A DNA stretch of 64,000 nt, taken from NCBI GenBank assembly GCA_033182465.1, contig CP137326.1:1178001-1242000 (forward strand), written 5' to 3'. How positions within the stretch are numbered: the first letter of the stretch is position 1; every line of letters begins with the position of its first letter. The notes beneath the pieces are model-generated. The model did not search any database, had not been told where the DNA came from, and saw only the letters and a program-made list of their open reading frames with translations. The position numbers and the translations under genes are program-made. Shown one piece after another: positions 12,421 through 23,941 of the stretch. The DNA comes from Sanghuangporus weigelae (taxonomy: Eukaryota > Basidiomycota > Agaricomycetes > Hymenochaetales > Hymenochaetaceae).

Positions 12421-14931
12421 ATGGATGTCGTGAAGGCTGTTGAGACTTATGTGACCAAGATGGTCTCAACGCCGAATGCCATGAAAGTGTTGCTCCTCGA
12501 TAGTCACACGGTGTGTGGAAGCACTGTCTACTATCTTCACAATTACTGAACTCATGACTGTCATTAGACCCCAATAGTATCTCTGTCTGCCACGCAGAGC
12601 GTACTTCTTTCACATCAAGTCTATCTTACAGACAAGATCGACAATCCGAAGCGCGAACGCATGCCTCACTTGAAATGCGTCGGCTTCTTACATCCATCAG
12701 AAGACAGTCTGCTTGCTCTTGAAGCAGAGCTTAGAGAGCCAAAATATGGGGAGTACTATCTGTGTCAGTCAGTCACTTCGTCGAGCTACGGGCCGGGCTT
12801 TGGACTAAGTACATCGCATCGTTTTCAGACTTCAGCAACATTCTGACGAAGACGGCAATCGAGCGACTGGCAGAAGCCGATGAATACGAGGTCGTACGAG
12901 AAGTTCAGGTAAGCCAATAGCATTTGTATGTTATGAGCTCCGCTACACCTTCACCGCGTCTTCTCCAAGGAATATTTTGCCGACTACGCCCCACTTCTCC
13001 CAGCGTTGTTTTCATTGAATCATACTCCTTCATCTGCGCATCCTCTATATGGTTCAAATCCCAGCTCTTGGAACCCAGAAGCACTTGAACGCTCGGTTCA
13101 GGGGTTAATAGCTGTCCTCTTGAGTTTAAAGAAGAAGCCTGTCATCCGTTACGAGAGGATGAGCGGAATGGCAAAGAAACTAGGTGTCGAAATTCATGTG
13201 AGTGCTTTCAAATTCTCCATCTTTCTTCCGCGGCTGACGCCGAGAAAAGCATCGAATTCAAAGCGAGTCGAATCTTTTTGACTTTCGCTTAACTCAGCTG
13301 CCCCCTCTTTTACTACTTCTCGATCGGCGGAACGATCCAGTAACTCCCCTTCTCTCGCAATGGACATATCAAGCCATGGTCCATGAATTGATCGGAATTC
13401 AGAATGGCAGGGTCGATCTTGGTCAGGCGCCAGGAGTTCGCCAGGAATTACGTGTACGTATGTTCTTTGCAGCAGACAAACAGGCTTTGACACGCATATC
13501 TCCGCAGGAGATAACATTAACGACCCCAACCGACCCATTCTTTCAAGGGCACCACCTTGCTACTTTCGGTGACCTCGGCACCTCCCTAAAATCTTATGTC
13601 CAGTCCTATCAGTCACGATCACTTGCTCATTCACCTTCAGCAATAAACTCTATCGCAGATATGAAAAGATTCGTTGAAGAGTATCCAGAGTTCAGGAAAC
13701 TAGGTGGTAACGTGAGCAAGCATGTTGCGCTGGTTGGCGAGTTAAGTCGGCTAGTTGAAAAATACAAATTACTCGATCTCGGTGAGGTCGAACAAGGTTT
13801 AGCAACGTCTTCTGGTGCAGATATCAAGGTCGGCGGTTTACATCTGTTTTTCCGAATTCAACTAACTGTCGTGTACGATGTAGAGTGTTCAGAACATTAT
13901 CCGAGATGCGGCTGTATCTCCTTCGCAGAAACTGCGAATCGTGATTCTTTTCGCACTTAGGTATCAGAAGTCAAAGGCCAATGACATTGCGAATCTTATC
14001 AACCAGTTACTTGAGAATGGAGTTCCAGCGGAGGATGCCAAGGTTATTTCTAATTAATCACATTATCCCTGGTGCTGACGCGTTTCCTGTGAAGCTTGTT
14101 TATGCCGTCCTCAACATTGCCGGCTCTGACCAGCGCCAGGGTGATCTCTTCTCTACTGAGACGTTACTGGCGAAAGGTTTCAGCGCTTTGAAGGGGCTGA
14201 AGGTGAGTTGTCTCGATGGCGGGTGGAAGTTTTGCTGATTTCTCTTTCCAGGGAGTCGAGAATGTTTACACGCAACACAACCCTCATTTATCGCAGACAG
14301 TCGAAAGCTTACTGAAAGGTCGCTTAAAAGACACGCTGTATCCTTTCGTCGAGAATCCTGGACCCAATGCCAGTCTTCAGAGGTCTGCTTCTTAAGCGGC
14401 ATTGTACGCTTCTACTTGCTGAATTCAAAGATGTTCTAGACCTCAGGATGTGATTATTTTCATCATTGGCGGTGCTACCTACGAAGAAGCTCGAGTTGTC
14501 TCGTTGCTAAATCAGGACCTGAGTTCTGGTGGTGGACCACCGGGCTCTGCAACGGCTTCAGCCGCAGGGACGAGAATCCTTCTTGGCGGCACGACAGTAC
14601 ACAATTCGAGAAGGTGAGAGATCTATACTTTCGGTTGGAGACGTTCTTTCTAAAGGAGTTCTTTTTTTGTAGCTTCCTGGATATGATTAGGACTGCGGCG
14701 GCCGGGTTCCCACAGACCGTATACGATCCTCCTCCTGAGGCACCGTCGAACGCTCCAGCACTTAACTTGACTCTTGGGAACGTGAATGTCAGCCTGGGTG
14801 GGCCCAGCGCTGGCGTCTTTCGAACGGATGGCAAGGGTGGCCCATCTGTGCAGGCAGATGGCTTGCGAGATGGTGTCCGAAATTTGTTGGGCAAGGTAAA
14901 AGAGGGGGTCGATCGAATTGGTCTTCAGTGA
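12421..14931 (+). CDS. VPS45: Sec1/Munc18-family protein VPS45
   Basis: Eleven exons join in phase to 649 aa: 12421-12510, 12568-12763, 12829-12908, 12970-13197, 13250-13453, 13508-13828, 13884-14042, 14095-14202, 14252-14382, 14440-14613 and 14673-14931. Diagnostic SM-family blocks appear in order: [123 protein letters not shown] and [20 protein letters not shown]45 binds the Tlg2/syntaxin-16 class of SNAREs and promotes vesicle fusion from Golgi to endosome and vacuole. The protein is about 75 residues longer than yeast or human VPS45; the extra part is a Gly/Pro-rich C-terminal tail after the conserved SFLDM block. The exon 4/5 junction (acceptor at 13248-13249) is the least certain. Confidence 0.95.
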
Positions 14932-15178
14932 CTTTCCATGCTGTATTTTACGATTATTTGCTATATATGCTATGAATGCTACAGTTCGTGGCATTGCAAA
15001 CAAACGAAAGAAAAAAGAAAGAAAGAAAGAGAAAGCGTGATCGTCACAGGGCACGCGTCGCGCGTCAATTCGCCGAGCATTTAGCACCGGTTGACGTGTC
15101 AGGATCTACTTCCTACTTAACAACTCGCATCCTGGCCTGCCTCTTACACTTTCGTTCGCTTATATCATTTGACGGAGC

Positions 15179-16916
15179 ATGGCAAGGGGGCTGTTTGGCA
15201 ACCTCAAGGGCATAGATGCCTTTGGCAAGGTAATTATATATGACCCATGAACATACATATTCATGTACAATCACTTACTATCTACTGTAGACTGCGGAAG
15301 ATGTAAAGGTCAAGACGAAGACCGGTGCTTTCTGTGAGTCCTCTGAGCCTTGTTGCCACTTGGAAACGTATCTGATAGGTTTCTGCAGTGACACTTCTTT
15401 GTGCTGCAATTATTCTTGCTTTCACAACCATCGAGTTCTTGGATTACCGACGGGTTAATCTTGAGACTTCCATTGTCGTTGACAAAAGTAGAGGAGAAAA
15501 ACTTACAGTGAGAATGAATGTCACTTTTCCGAAGGTGCCATGTTACTGTGAGTTCGTCGCCACATTCCATGAAGGTGTCTGCTAACTCAGTTATGTCGTC
15601 TTGAAGTGCTCAGCTTGGATGTCATGGACATCAGTGGGGAGACGCAAAGAGATCTATCTCACAACATTGTCAAGACTCGACTTGACGCTTCTGGGGTGAC
15701 CGTTCCCGATTCTCAAAGCGCAGAGCTACGCAACAAGCTCGATGTTATGAACGACCAGACAAAGGAGAATTACTGTGGTTCTTGCTATGGAGGGGTCGCT
15801 CCTGCGAGCGGATGCTGTAATACTTGTGAAGAAGTCCGTCAAGCGTATGTGAACAAAGGATGGAGCTTCACCAATCCAGATTCGATTGAACAGGTTGGTC
15901 AGAAGTCTGCGAAGTGCCCGATCGCATGTGTACTCATGCATTCCCGCCTGCTTGCAGTGTGTTCGAGAACATTGGTCAGACAAACTCAAAGAGCAAGCCA
16001 ATGAAGGCTGCAATATCTCTGGTAGACTCCGGGTAAACAAGGTTATCGGAAATATTCATCTCTCGCCTGGACGCTCTTTCCAAACCAACTTCATGAACAT
16101 CCACGAGCTTGTTCCGTATCTAAAAGACGATCAGAATGCCCACGATTTCGGCCATACGATCCATCAATTATCGTTTGAGGGAGACGATGAATACAACTTC
16201 AAGAAGAAGGAAAAGAGTATGGACATGAAAAGGAAACTGGGTATCGTGGGGAATCCATTAGACGGTGCGAGTGGGAAGGTATTCTTATATCTTGCTTTTG
16301 CTTGCGGGGTGATTCTAATACAGATCTGCCATTCTAGGCTCCCCACATGCAATACATGTTCCAATATTTCCTGAAGGTAGTATCAACAAAATTCGAGTTA
16401 CTGGACGGCCAAACGGTACTTGATACTATAATTTGATGCTGGAGCATATGGTTGACCGGAGCCTCAGGTCAAAACTCACCAATACAGTACGACTCACTTC
16501 GAACGTGACCTCACACAAGGCGCTATGGGTCAAACAAAAGACGGGGTCCACGTTTCTCACACGAACGCTGGAATGCCAGGTAAGTTGTGTGTTTAAGATA
16601 TTCTGCTTGGACGTGTTAACTGATTGTTTCTCCAACAAAGGCGTGTTTATCAACTACGAGATCTCTCCTCTTCTTGTTGTGCACAGTGAGACACGACAGT
16701 CATTTGCCCACTTCCTGACATCGTGAGTTTTTGAGCTGCGAATATGTGCTCTTGGTTGTCTGATGTCTTCCTATCTTTAGTACCTGTGCGATTGTCGGTG
16801 GTGTATTGACCATCGCCACGATAGTAGATAGTGTGTTGTTTGCTACCGGGAAGAAACTCAAAAAGAGTGGCGTGGCAGGGGGCGGGAGTGGATACAGCAG
16901 TAACAAGCTGATGTAG
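15179..16916 (+). CDS. ERV46: COPII vesicle cargo-cycle protein ERV46 (ERGIC3 family)
   Basis: Nine exons give 422 aa, close to the 415 aa of yeast Erv46: 15179-15229, 15291-15333, 15389-15547, 15607-15893, 15958-16278, 16338-16415, 16468-16579, 16641-16722 and 16781-16916. The order is: an N-terminal cytoplasmic stub (MARGLFGNLKGIDAFGKTAED); the first membrane helix (VTLLCAAIILAFTTIEFLDY); a lumenal domain with the family cysteine cluster CGSCYGG, then GCCNTCEEV and EGCNISG; and GVFINYEISPLLVVHSE, which leads into the second helix (TCAIVGGVLTIATIVDSVLF). The tail is short and ends SSNKLM. Erv46 forms a complex with Erv41 and cycles between ER and Golgi, retrieving escaped ER residents. It lies 247 bp downstream of VPS45 on the same strand, but fungal genes are transcribed singly. 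Confidence 0.95.
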
Positions 16917-17170
16917 TAGCTCTCGTTCTCAAGATTCATTTTCCTCTCTTTCTTGTGCATTACATAAGCATGTGATGTTCGGTTCTTCACGCGCGTCCTC
17001 TCTTCTCTCGGATCAGTTGCGCGTCGCACGCCGCCGACAATGTGACCTGGAGCTTCTACTGCTGCGATCTTGCCTTCATCAATGGGCGCCCATTCAGATC
17101 TTCTTTTGAGTATTTAAGTGGGAGGATCAGACAGTCGAGCTCGTCCCCTCACTCTATCCCCATTGTGATC

Positions 17171-19825
17171 ATGCCCTCCGCAGATGATCAAGACCATTGT
17201 GGACGCAATGAGAAAGACTGGGTTAATGTAAGGCATGAAACTCAGTTCTGTGATGTCGGCCATGCTCGCGCACCTCTCCTGGGAGGCGAATACGCGATCG
17301 ACATGACGCCCCGCGAGAGACGCAGGACGAGGCGTCTACATTCTTTCACTTTCATTATCTTGTCACTGCTGCTTGTGTTTGTCCACTATTGGCGTTTCCC
17401 TGCATGGATCCCTTCACATGGTCGTACCAGCCATGGCGCTGAGGATGACGCAAACTTCGATTGGAGCGCTGTATGATCTCCCTAGTTCAACAGGGCAGTT
17501 TGTAACCTGATCAGTTTTAAGCATTCTCCCTCCAAGACACTCAATTGGACCGACTGTTATTATGATTTCCAATGCGCCAGATTGACGGTATGTTGGGTGT
17601 CCTATCATTACGCATCATCGGAATTCTAAAATCGCGTAACTTTACATTCTATTCTACAGGTGCCTTTATTGTACTCCGAGCCATCTGGCGAGGAAGCTGC
17701 TGTTGCTTTGATTAAGTATCCATCAAAGTATCCTCCTGGCCACGAGAAGTACCGTGGACCTATACTTTTCAATCCAGGCATGTCGGCTCCTTACTACGAC
17801 GAGCCGCCGCGTTACTGATAATACTTGTATTCTTTCCTTTAGGAGGACCTGGTGGCTCTGGAGTCTCGATCGTTCTTGGTCTAGCGAAAACATTCCAGAT
17901 CATCTTGTCAGATGAGTTTGATTTGGTCGGCTTCGACCCGAGAGGTTCTATTATCTTTCTATTATTGTCGAATGGTTATACTGACGAAGACCATTAAGGC
18001 GTCGGCTCCACGACCCCGCACCTCTCTGTTTTCAATGACCAAGTCGAGGCCGGCAAGTTTTATCTGGGATTCCCGGAAACTCTTAATTCTTCCTCATCTT
18101 CACTCGGAGAGGCGTTTGCAAGGGCAAACATAGCTGGCAACATTGTTGCAGATCGCGCGAGATTCGTTGCTGAGCGGGTGTCGACACCTCTCGTGGCTCG
18201 GGATATGCTCAGCATCGTCAAAGCATTCGGTCAGGACAAGCTGCAGTACTGGGGCTTTTCGTGTGTTGCTGCATCTGTAACTCCCTGGTATCAAACTTCT
18301 GACTTATCCCTAGGTATGGAACCATCCTAGGTGCAACGTAGGCACTGTCTCGATTTCTCTCTGTCCAATCATACTCAACAAATATTTACAGTTTTGCAGC
18401 AATGTTTCCTGTAATTCCTCAATATTGACTCTTCTTGTGATTTAGCGATGTTGATTATCTTATTCATTCGCAGAACAATGTTGGTCGAGTGATCATTGAT
18501 GGAGTAGTGGATACAGATGATTATTACAATGGCTAGTTATTCATTCTAACTTCCGATTTTTGCTGACTGCTTTACACAGGTCTATGGGCTAACAACCTCC
18601 GAAACACCGACGATGCTTTAATGGACATTTATCAATCATGCGTAAACGCCGGCCCTTCGAGATGTGCAATCTACGAGGAAAGCGCCTCGTTGGTTCAGGC
18701 CCGTGTCGATCGCTTGCTCCACCGTCTCAAGTCGGAACCTATCGCTTTCTATAGCAACTCAACTGAACTGGCTGGTGGATACGAAGTTGTCGATTATGCT
18801 CTCGTTAAAGGCTTTATGTTTCTGGTCCTCTACAATACTCATAGTTCTGGACTTTATCTGGCAAATGCACTTGCAGCTCTGGAACAGGGAGATCCATCCG
18901 GATTTTACCTAGCTTCTCCTAGGAAAGGGCTTGAACAACTACTTCAGTGCAGTTGTCCTGCTCCTGGAGAGAACCCAGAAAGGTTCCGTGGTGGTTCTGA
19001 AATCACTCTTTCAATTGGATGCGGAGACGTACTTGAGAAACGCGATGAGGAGCTTGACGACATTCGTAGGGCCTACGAAAAAATGTCGGGCATGTCAGGA
19101 TTTGCGGATGTTTGGTCAATCCGAGTCCTGTGCTCGTATGTCCCATGTGGATGAAATTTGGTGTATTTGAGCTGACGAATATCTCACAGGGGCTGGAAGC
19201 TTGCCGCGAAAGACAGATTCAATGGTAGCGTATCCTTTCTTCTCACGATGTTACGACGCTAACTCACCGCTTAAGGTTCCTTCGAGCAATCTACGAGCCA
19301 TCCTTTGCTACTTATTGGAAACACTGCTGGTTAGTGAATGGTTCAACCACAGATAAAACTTATTTGGGGCTCACGCGCACAATCTATACCCTCAAGATCC
19401 TGTGACGCCACTCTGGAAGTAAGACGCATAATCAGATTGAAACGTTCTGGGTTCTTACGCGAATGATAGTGCCCATAAAGTGTCAAAGGGCTTCAAGGAT
19501 TCTGTCGTTCTCACTCAGAACTCATCGGGCGTAAGTCCATCTCTCGTCCGTTCCGCGTATTTCTTTGATTTGGATCGCTCTGTAGCACTGCTCGATTGCA
19601 GCCACGTCCCTATGTACATTCAAAGCTATCCAAGAGTACTTCGTGAATGGCACGTTGCCAGAAAAGGGCACAGTCTGTGAGGCGGACAGCAGTATTTTTG
19701 GAGAGAAAGAATTGAATCTGGATGTACTGAGCATGGAGGAAAGAGAATTGATGGACGCATCAGAGATGCTTCGGAAGAATTACTTCGTTCCTCCCTTGGG
19801 CGGTGGGCGAGTATCACTAATCTGA
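17171..19825 (+). CDS. Membrane-anchored TAP-like serine peptidase (alpha/beta hydrolase, S33-type)
   Basis: Fourteen exons join in phase to 638 aa. A type II signal anchor sits at about residues 55-78 (FTFIILSLLLVFVHYW) after a basic RRRTRRLH run, placing the catalytic domain in the lumen or outside. The start of the domain is NWTDCYYDFQCARLTVPLLY, then NPGGPGGSG (oxyanion loop) and FDLVGFDPRGVGSTTPHLSVF. The nucleophile elbow is YWGFSYGT, its Ser codon split across 18260/18314. The acid is in GNTADPVTPLWNA and the base in NSSGHCSIA, at the start of the TAP-like C-terminal domain. Known relatives are tripeptidyl or prolyl aminopeptidase-like fungal and bacterial enzymes that trim peptides. 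Two introns use GC donors (17778-17842 and 18532-18579), and there is a 19-nt exon at 18392-18410. Confidence 0.9.
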
Positions 19826-20311
19826 ATTGACTTCATATGTGTCTTGTGAACTACCTAAGAATATGCGCCTACAAATACACACCACTCATAAATATACCTT
19901 ATATACTTATTGAAGCATTTAGAGGATTCGCCAACCGGTTGTTTCATTTCGTCAAGTCAACAACATGGTACACGGTTACGTAAGCAGAGTGCTGCAAGTT
20001 TGCTGTTCTGTTCTTCACCAGACCAGAGCTCTTTTCTTTTGTCATCCTTATATCTCTCTCGGTTGTCTTATGGCCATTATCATCGGCTGATAGTGACTCG
20101 ACGTTTGTCAATGAGCACAATGATGTCTTGCTAAGGGTTGCTGACTGAGAATTTGCTCTGGAGGCCGGTCATTTGACTCAGCGCTCGCAGATGTTGGGCA
20201 TTTAAAGGCACAGCTGATTGGACCAATGTATCTCTGAATAGGACTTCTCTCACGTTCTTAGCTTTATAAACGTGTCGACCTTGGTACTCACTCTCATTTT
20301 CTACTGATACT
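19826..20311. other. Intergenic region
   Basis: About 490 bases between two plus-strand genes. No coding signal is seen. It should hold the terminator of the peptidase gene and the promoter of the flavin fusion gene. Confidence 0.5.
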
Positions 20312-22446
20312 GTGATCCCAACTTTGAGTGCGATGCCCATCGCTCTGAATGGATGGCACCCAGGCGAACGCGCCTTACGCTCCAAACTTGGTCCCGGGTT
20401 TACATCTGGACCAATGGCGGCAGCGTATTCTTGGATTGACGGGAGTATGCCAGAGCAGCATCGTGCATTTTATATGCACAACCTGCCATTCCTTCCGCTT
20501 ACCATTAAGGACGCTAAAGGAAGACCTTGGGCTGCCTTCGTTTCTGGGTTAAAACGCGCAGAAACTGCAGCTGTGGAAGAGACTGGAAAGGGATACCGCA
20601 GATGGGTTGAGAGCCCGAGCGAGACGGAGTTGGTGATGGACCTGGAGATGTGGGAAGGAGATCCTATGCTGGAGGGGCTCAACCTCTTTGGTATTAAAGC
20701 CGAAGAGGAGATCCTGACCGCAGGGCTGGGAATCGAGTTTTCAACGCGCCGACGTAACAAGTTTGCTGGATGGATCGAACGCGTTGAAGAGACGGGTCCG
20801 AACTCACGCCGAGTTTACATGCGTGTAAATCAAGCTATTGGGTACGTATATACTTTATCTAAGTAGTCAGTTTCGTAGAACTTTATGTTTCTCGCCCAGG
20901 AATTGTCCTAAATATATCAATACTCGCACTCTTGATCCATATCCTCACGCGTCTCCCGAGGTTGCTTATCGGAATCTCGAAATGTCTCCAGAAGATCGGC
21001 TGCCCGATAAAATGATCAAGTTCATCCTGCAGTCTGATACAGTCTTTTTGGGAACAAGCTACGAAGCCTCCGGGTCAGATAAAGTACGTTACCCTTCTCA
21101 CGTTGGCATGAATGCACGCAGCGGAAAACCTGGACTAGTGCGAGTGAGGCCATCGGACGGAAGGACTCTTGTTTTACCTGATTATTCTGGTGAGTATTCT
21201 TTGTACTCATTAATTGCCGATCATTGACTGATAGCGATACATAGGCAATCGCCTAATGACGTCGCTCGGAAACGTGGAAGCCTCGTCCCGTGCAGCGATG
21301 TCGTTTCCTGATTTTAAGACAGGCTCTGTTCTCTATATCACTGGCACAGCCAGGAACCTCATAGGCGCGGAAGCACAAGCGCTCATGCCGCGCCAGAACG
21401 TACTTACTACGTTGTATGCAGAGGCATTCATGTTTGTGCGGAATGCTCTACCTGTAAGACAACGTCCCGGGACAGACGTCGGACGAAGTCCTTATAGTCC
21501 CCCCATCAAGTTCCTTGCCGAAGAAAAGGAATTGCGAGAGACGCATGTTCTTGATGACGTATTCGTAATACTAGTGGGAATCAAGCTTCTGTCGCCCACA
21601 CTTGCAACATTCACGTTCGAGACGGATAAACCTGTGAAGATAGAACCCGGTCAGGCGGTTGCATTGGATTTTACGGACTTGTTTGGTGCTTCACAGTATG
21701 CACATATGGCGCCTGGGCGTGAGGCCAGTCTGAACGATGATCGAATTCGTACTTGGACTGTATCGTCTGCTTCTACTGTCAATGGCGATGAGACGAAGAA
21801 GTTTGACTTAACGATGCGCGAGAAGCCAGGCGGGTTCGTGACCGGAGCGCTATTCAATCTTGCCAGACATGCTTCCGCAAAGATGCCTGCCGTTCTCGAG
21901 GATTCGCGACCTCTTGGCTTGCAGGTCCGACTTGTTGGGATCACTGGTTCGTTCACGCTACCTTTCGATCGGCAAATAGGACAGGGCGGAGTGAAGATGT
22001 TTTGGCTTGCTGGCGGCATCGGGATCACACCATACCTGAGCATGCTCAAGTACATATCCTCATCCGCACCGACAGCTACGACAGAATATGATGTCGTACT
22101 GATGTTGGTCACACGTGAACCAGACGTTCTTCTTCGTCTCATCCGCGATTCATTAGCTCAAGTCCCGACGAACCTACTGAAGCTTGCTATGCACATCTTT
22201 TCCTCGTCAGGTGGAAGTTTGCGAGGCAAAGACGAGTTTGGAAGTAACGTATCAGTCACCATTCACCGAGGAAGGCCTAACTTCTTCGGTCTCAAGGAAG
22301 AAACGTCAATTTCGTTGGTGCCAGACGTGAAAGATAGATATGTGTACTTATGTGGACCTCGGGGATTCGAGGAGACCGTTCTGGTTGCTCTATCTTCAGC
22401 TGGGGTAGAGAGAGGGTCCGTTGCACGTGAAGGATTCGAGTATTGA
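20312..22446 (+). CDS. Split-barrel (PNPOx-like) / ferredoxin-NADP reductase fusion oxidoreductase
   Basis: Three exons (20312-20841, 20900-21189, 21245-22446) give 673 aa. The second ATG (20333, MPIALNGWHPGE) is an equally good start. The N-terminal half is a pyridoxamine-phosphate-oxidase-like FMN-binding split barrel: MPEQHRAFYMHNLPFLPLTI, GRPWAAFVSG, DTVFLGTSYEA, and the HVGMNARSGKPGLVRV and DYSGNRLMTSLGN blocks. The C-terminal half is a reductase module: DDRIRTWTVSSAS (flavin binding), FWLAGGIGITPYLSMLKY (nucleotide binding) and YVYLCGPRGFEETV. No C-terminal 2Fe-2S cysteine cluster follows; the protein ends at EGFEY. Similar fusions are annotated in fungi and bacteria as FAD-binding oxidoreductases. 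The substrate is unknown; a role in electron transfer or detoxification is inference. Confidence 0.85.
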
Positions 22447-22642
22447 GATCGTTGGTGGCCGTCTTGCCGTGTACTAATTTGGGTATTTGGTTGTGTTTGA
22501 TTTGACATCAAGTTGAGGATCAGAACATGATGTCATGGCCCCACATTCAATTAGCAAGTCCCACATATAAGCAAACCATAGCCACATCCTACTCTCCTTT
22601 TCACCCAGCTGTTCATTATCATTCATTCATACTCTTGAAATA

Positions 22643-23263
22643 ATGCCTCCCGTCTCTGGTTCGCCGACAACCGCCGCTCCAGGTGTCGTGGTGCGCTCTA
22701 TAACTTCATCCGGCGACCTGTGGCATAGACGAACATTACTGTAGATGCCTTCGGAAATCTACGCTGATGGTCACCCTGAAGATGCAGGTGCCCGTGCGCA
22801 CATGGATGACGCAGTCCCTCAGCAGGGTGAGCGTAGAAAATGAATACAAGGTGGCAATGTTTCTGACGTCTGGTGATGGGTTCAGGCGTTCCAGAACCAG
22901 GCTCTGGAACTGTAGTGGTCGATAAAGATAATGTGCCGTTCAAGGATCAGGTATTTGGTGAGTATCAAGGAATTCAACTCGGGATTCTTACTTTAATTTG
23001 CTCTCTGAAAGGTTATACAAAGGTATGCATCTATATGGTTCCCTTCCATAAGCGTTGAGCTGATTTCATTCGCTGTAAAGACTATCCGTGGCACTGTCTT
23101 CAGAAAGGTTTGTCATACCTCACAAGTGAGGGGGGGATCTGAAGCTGACTGTTTCCTGAAGCATGAGACGAAGGAAGTGGGTGACAAGATTCTCAACGGC
23201 GAGATGTCTGCAAGAAACTACTTGGACCAGAAGAAAGCGACGAAGGAAGAAGAGAGTTCTTGA
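22643..23263 (+). CDS. Small hydrophilic protein of unknown function, six tiny exons
   Basis: Six exons join in exact phase to 113 aa: 22643-22690, 22745-22826, 22886-22957, 23012-23022 (11 nt), 23081-23107 (27 nt) and 23162-23263. The protein is polar throughout, with no signal peptide or membrane helix. It contains FKDQVFGYTKTIRGTVFRKH and a Lys/Glu-rich end (DQKKATKEEESS). I do not recognise a named family. The KDQVxGYxKxxRGTVxxKxETKExG pattern recalls small stress-associated CsbD-like proteins, but only loosely. The stretch at 22560-22640, just before the start, is CT-rich with short CAT repeats, as in strongly expressed fungal genes. Confidence 0.65.
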
Positions 23264-23941
23264 TTCCAGTCATAGTGTTGATGTTTTTCTCTTCTTTCGA
23301 GGATGATACTTCACCTATTTTCTCTCCTGACTAAGAATACGAACATCGTAATATAATACTCTACTTCTTGATGAAAAAGCATGGACGTGTTCGAGATGAA
23401 GTAAGCTATGAGGTTTCATTCATTGAAAGGAATGGTGCAGTAGCCTATTCTCAATGCCATTAATTAAATATCAATAAGAAGCCGAGCAATCCAGCCAGTT
23501 TCGTAAGATCTGAGATAGAGATCCGAGAAGTTTGAATTTTGGAAAAAAGTAAGCATGCGTCGAATTTTGGCATTCGATCATGATGTAATGAAAAGAGCAG
23601 ACTTGGAATAAGAAGGATAGAATAAGGCAGTTGGTTGACTTTACTTTACTATCGCAAAGTTGGAGATGATGCTATTCGGCGCTTTCCGATGCTGATCACT
23701 TCTAAAGCCTATTCTAGGTTTTTGATAGGCGCCGACGCTCGAAACAATTTTTTTTGTTACGCTACTGTGGATCGTGACACGCATCCATGACGCCTGTCTA
23801 TTAGCAGCGCCCTCGCCCTTCTTGACTCGTGTCTTGATACCTTATCTAACAAACTAATCTTTATCATCTACTCTCATCCATCATCCTACCTAATATTTCT
23901 TGCTTTTCTTAACAACATCTTTTCTTGATCAAGACTACGAG
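23264..23941. other. Intergenic region
   Basis: About 680 bases, AT-rich around 23350-23530. No open frame or structured RNA was recognised. A pyrimidine-rich leader (about 23820-23930) precedes the next gene. Confidence 0.5.
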
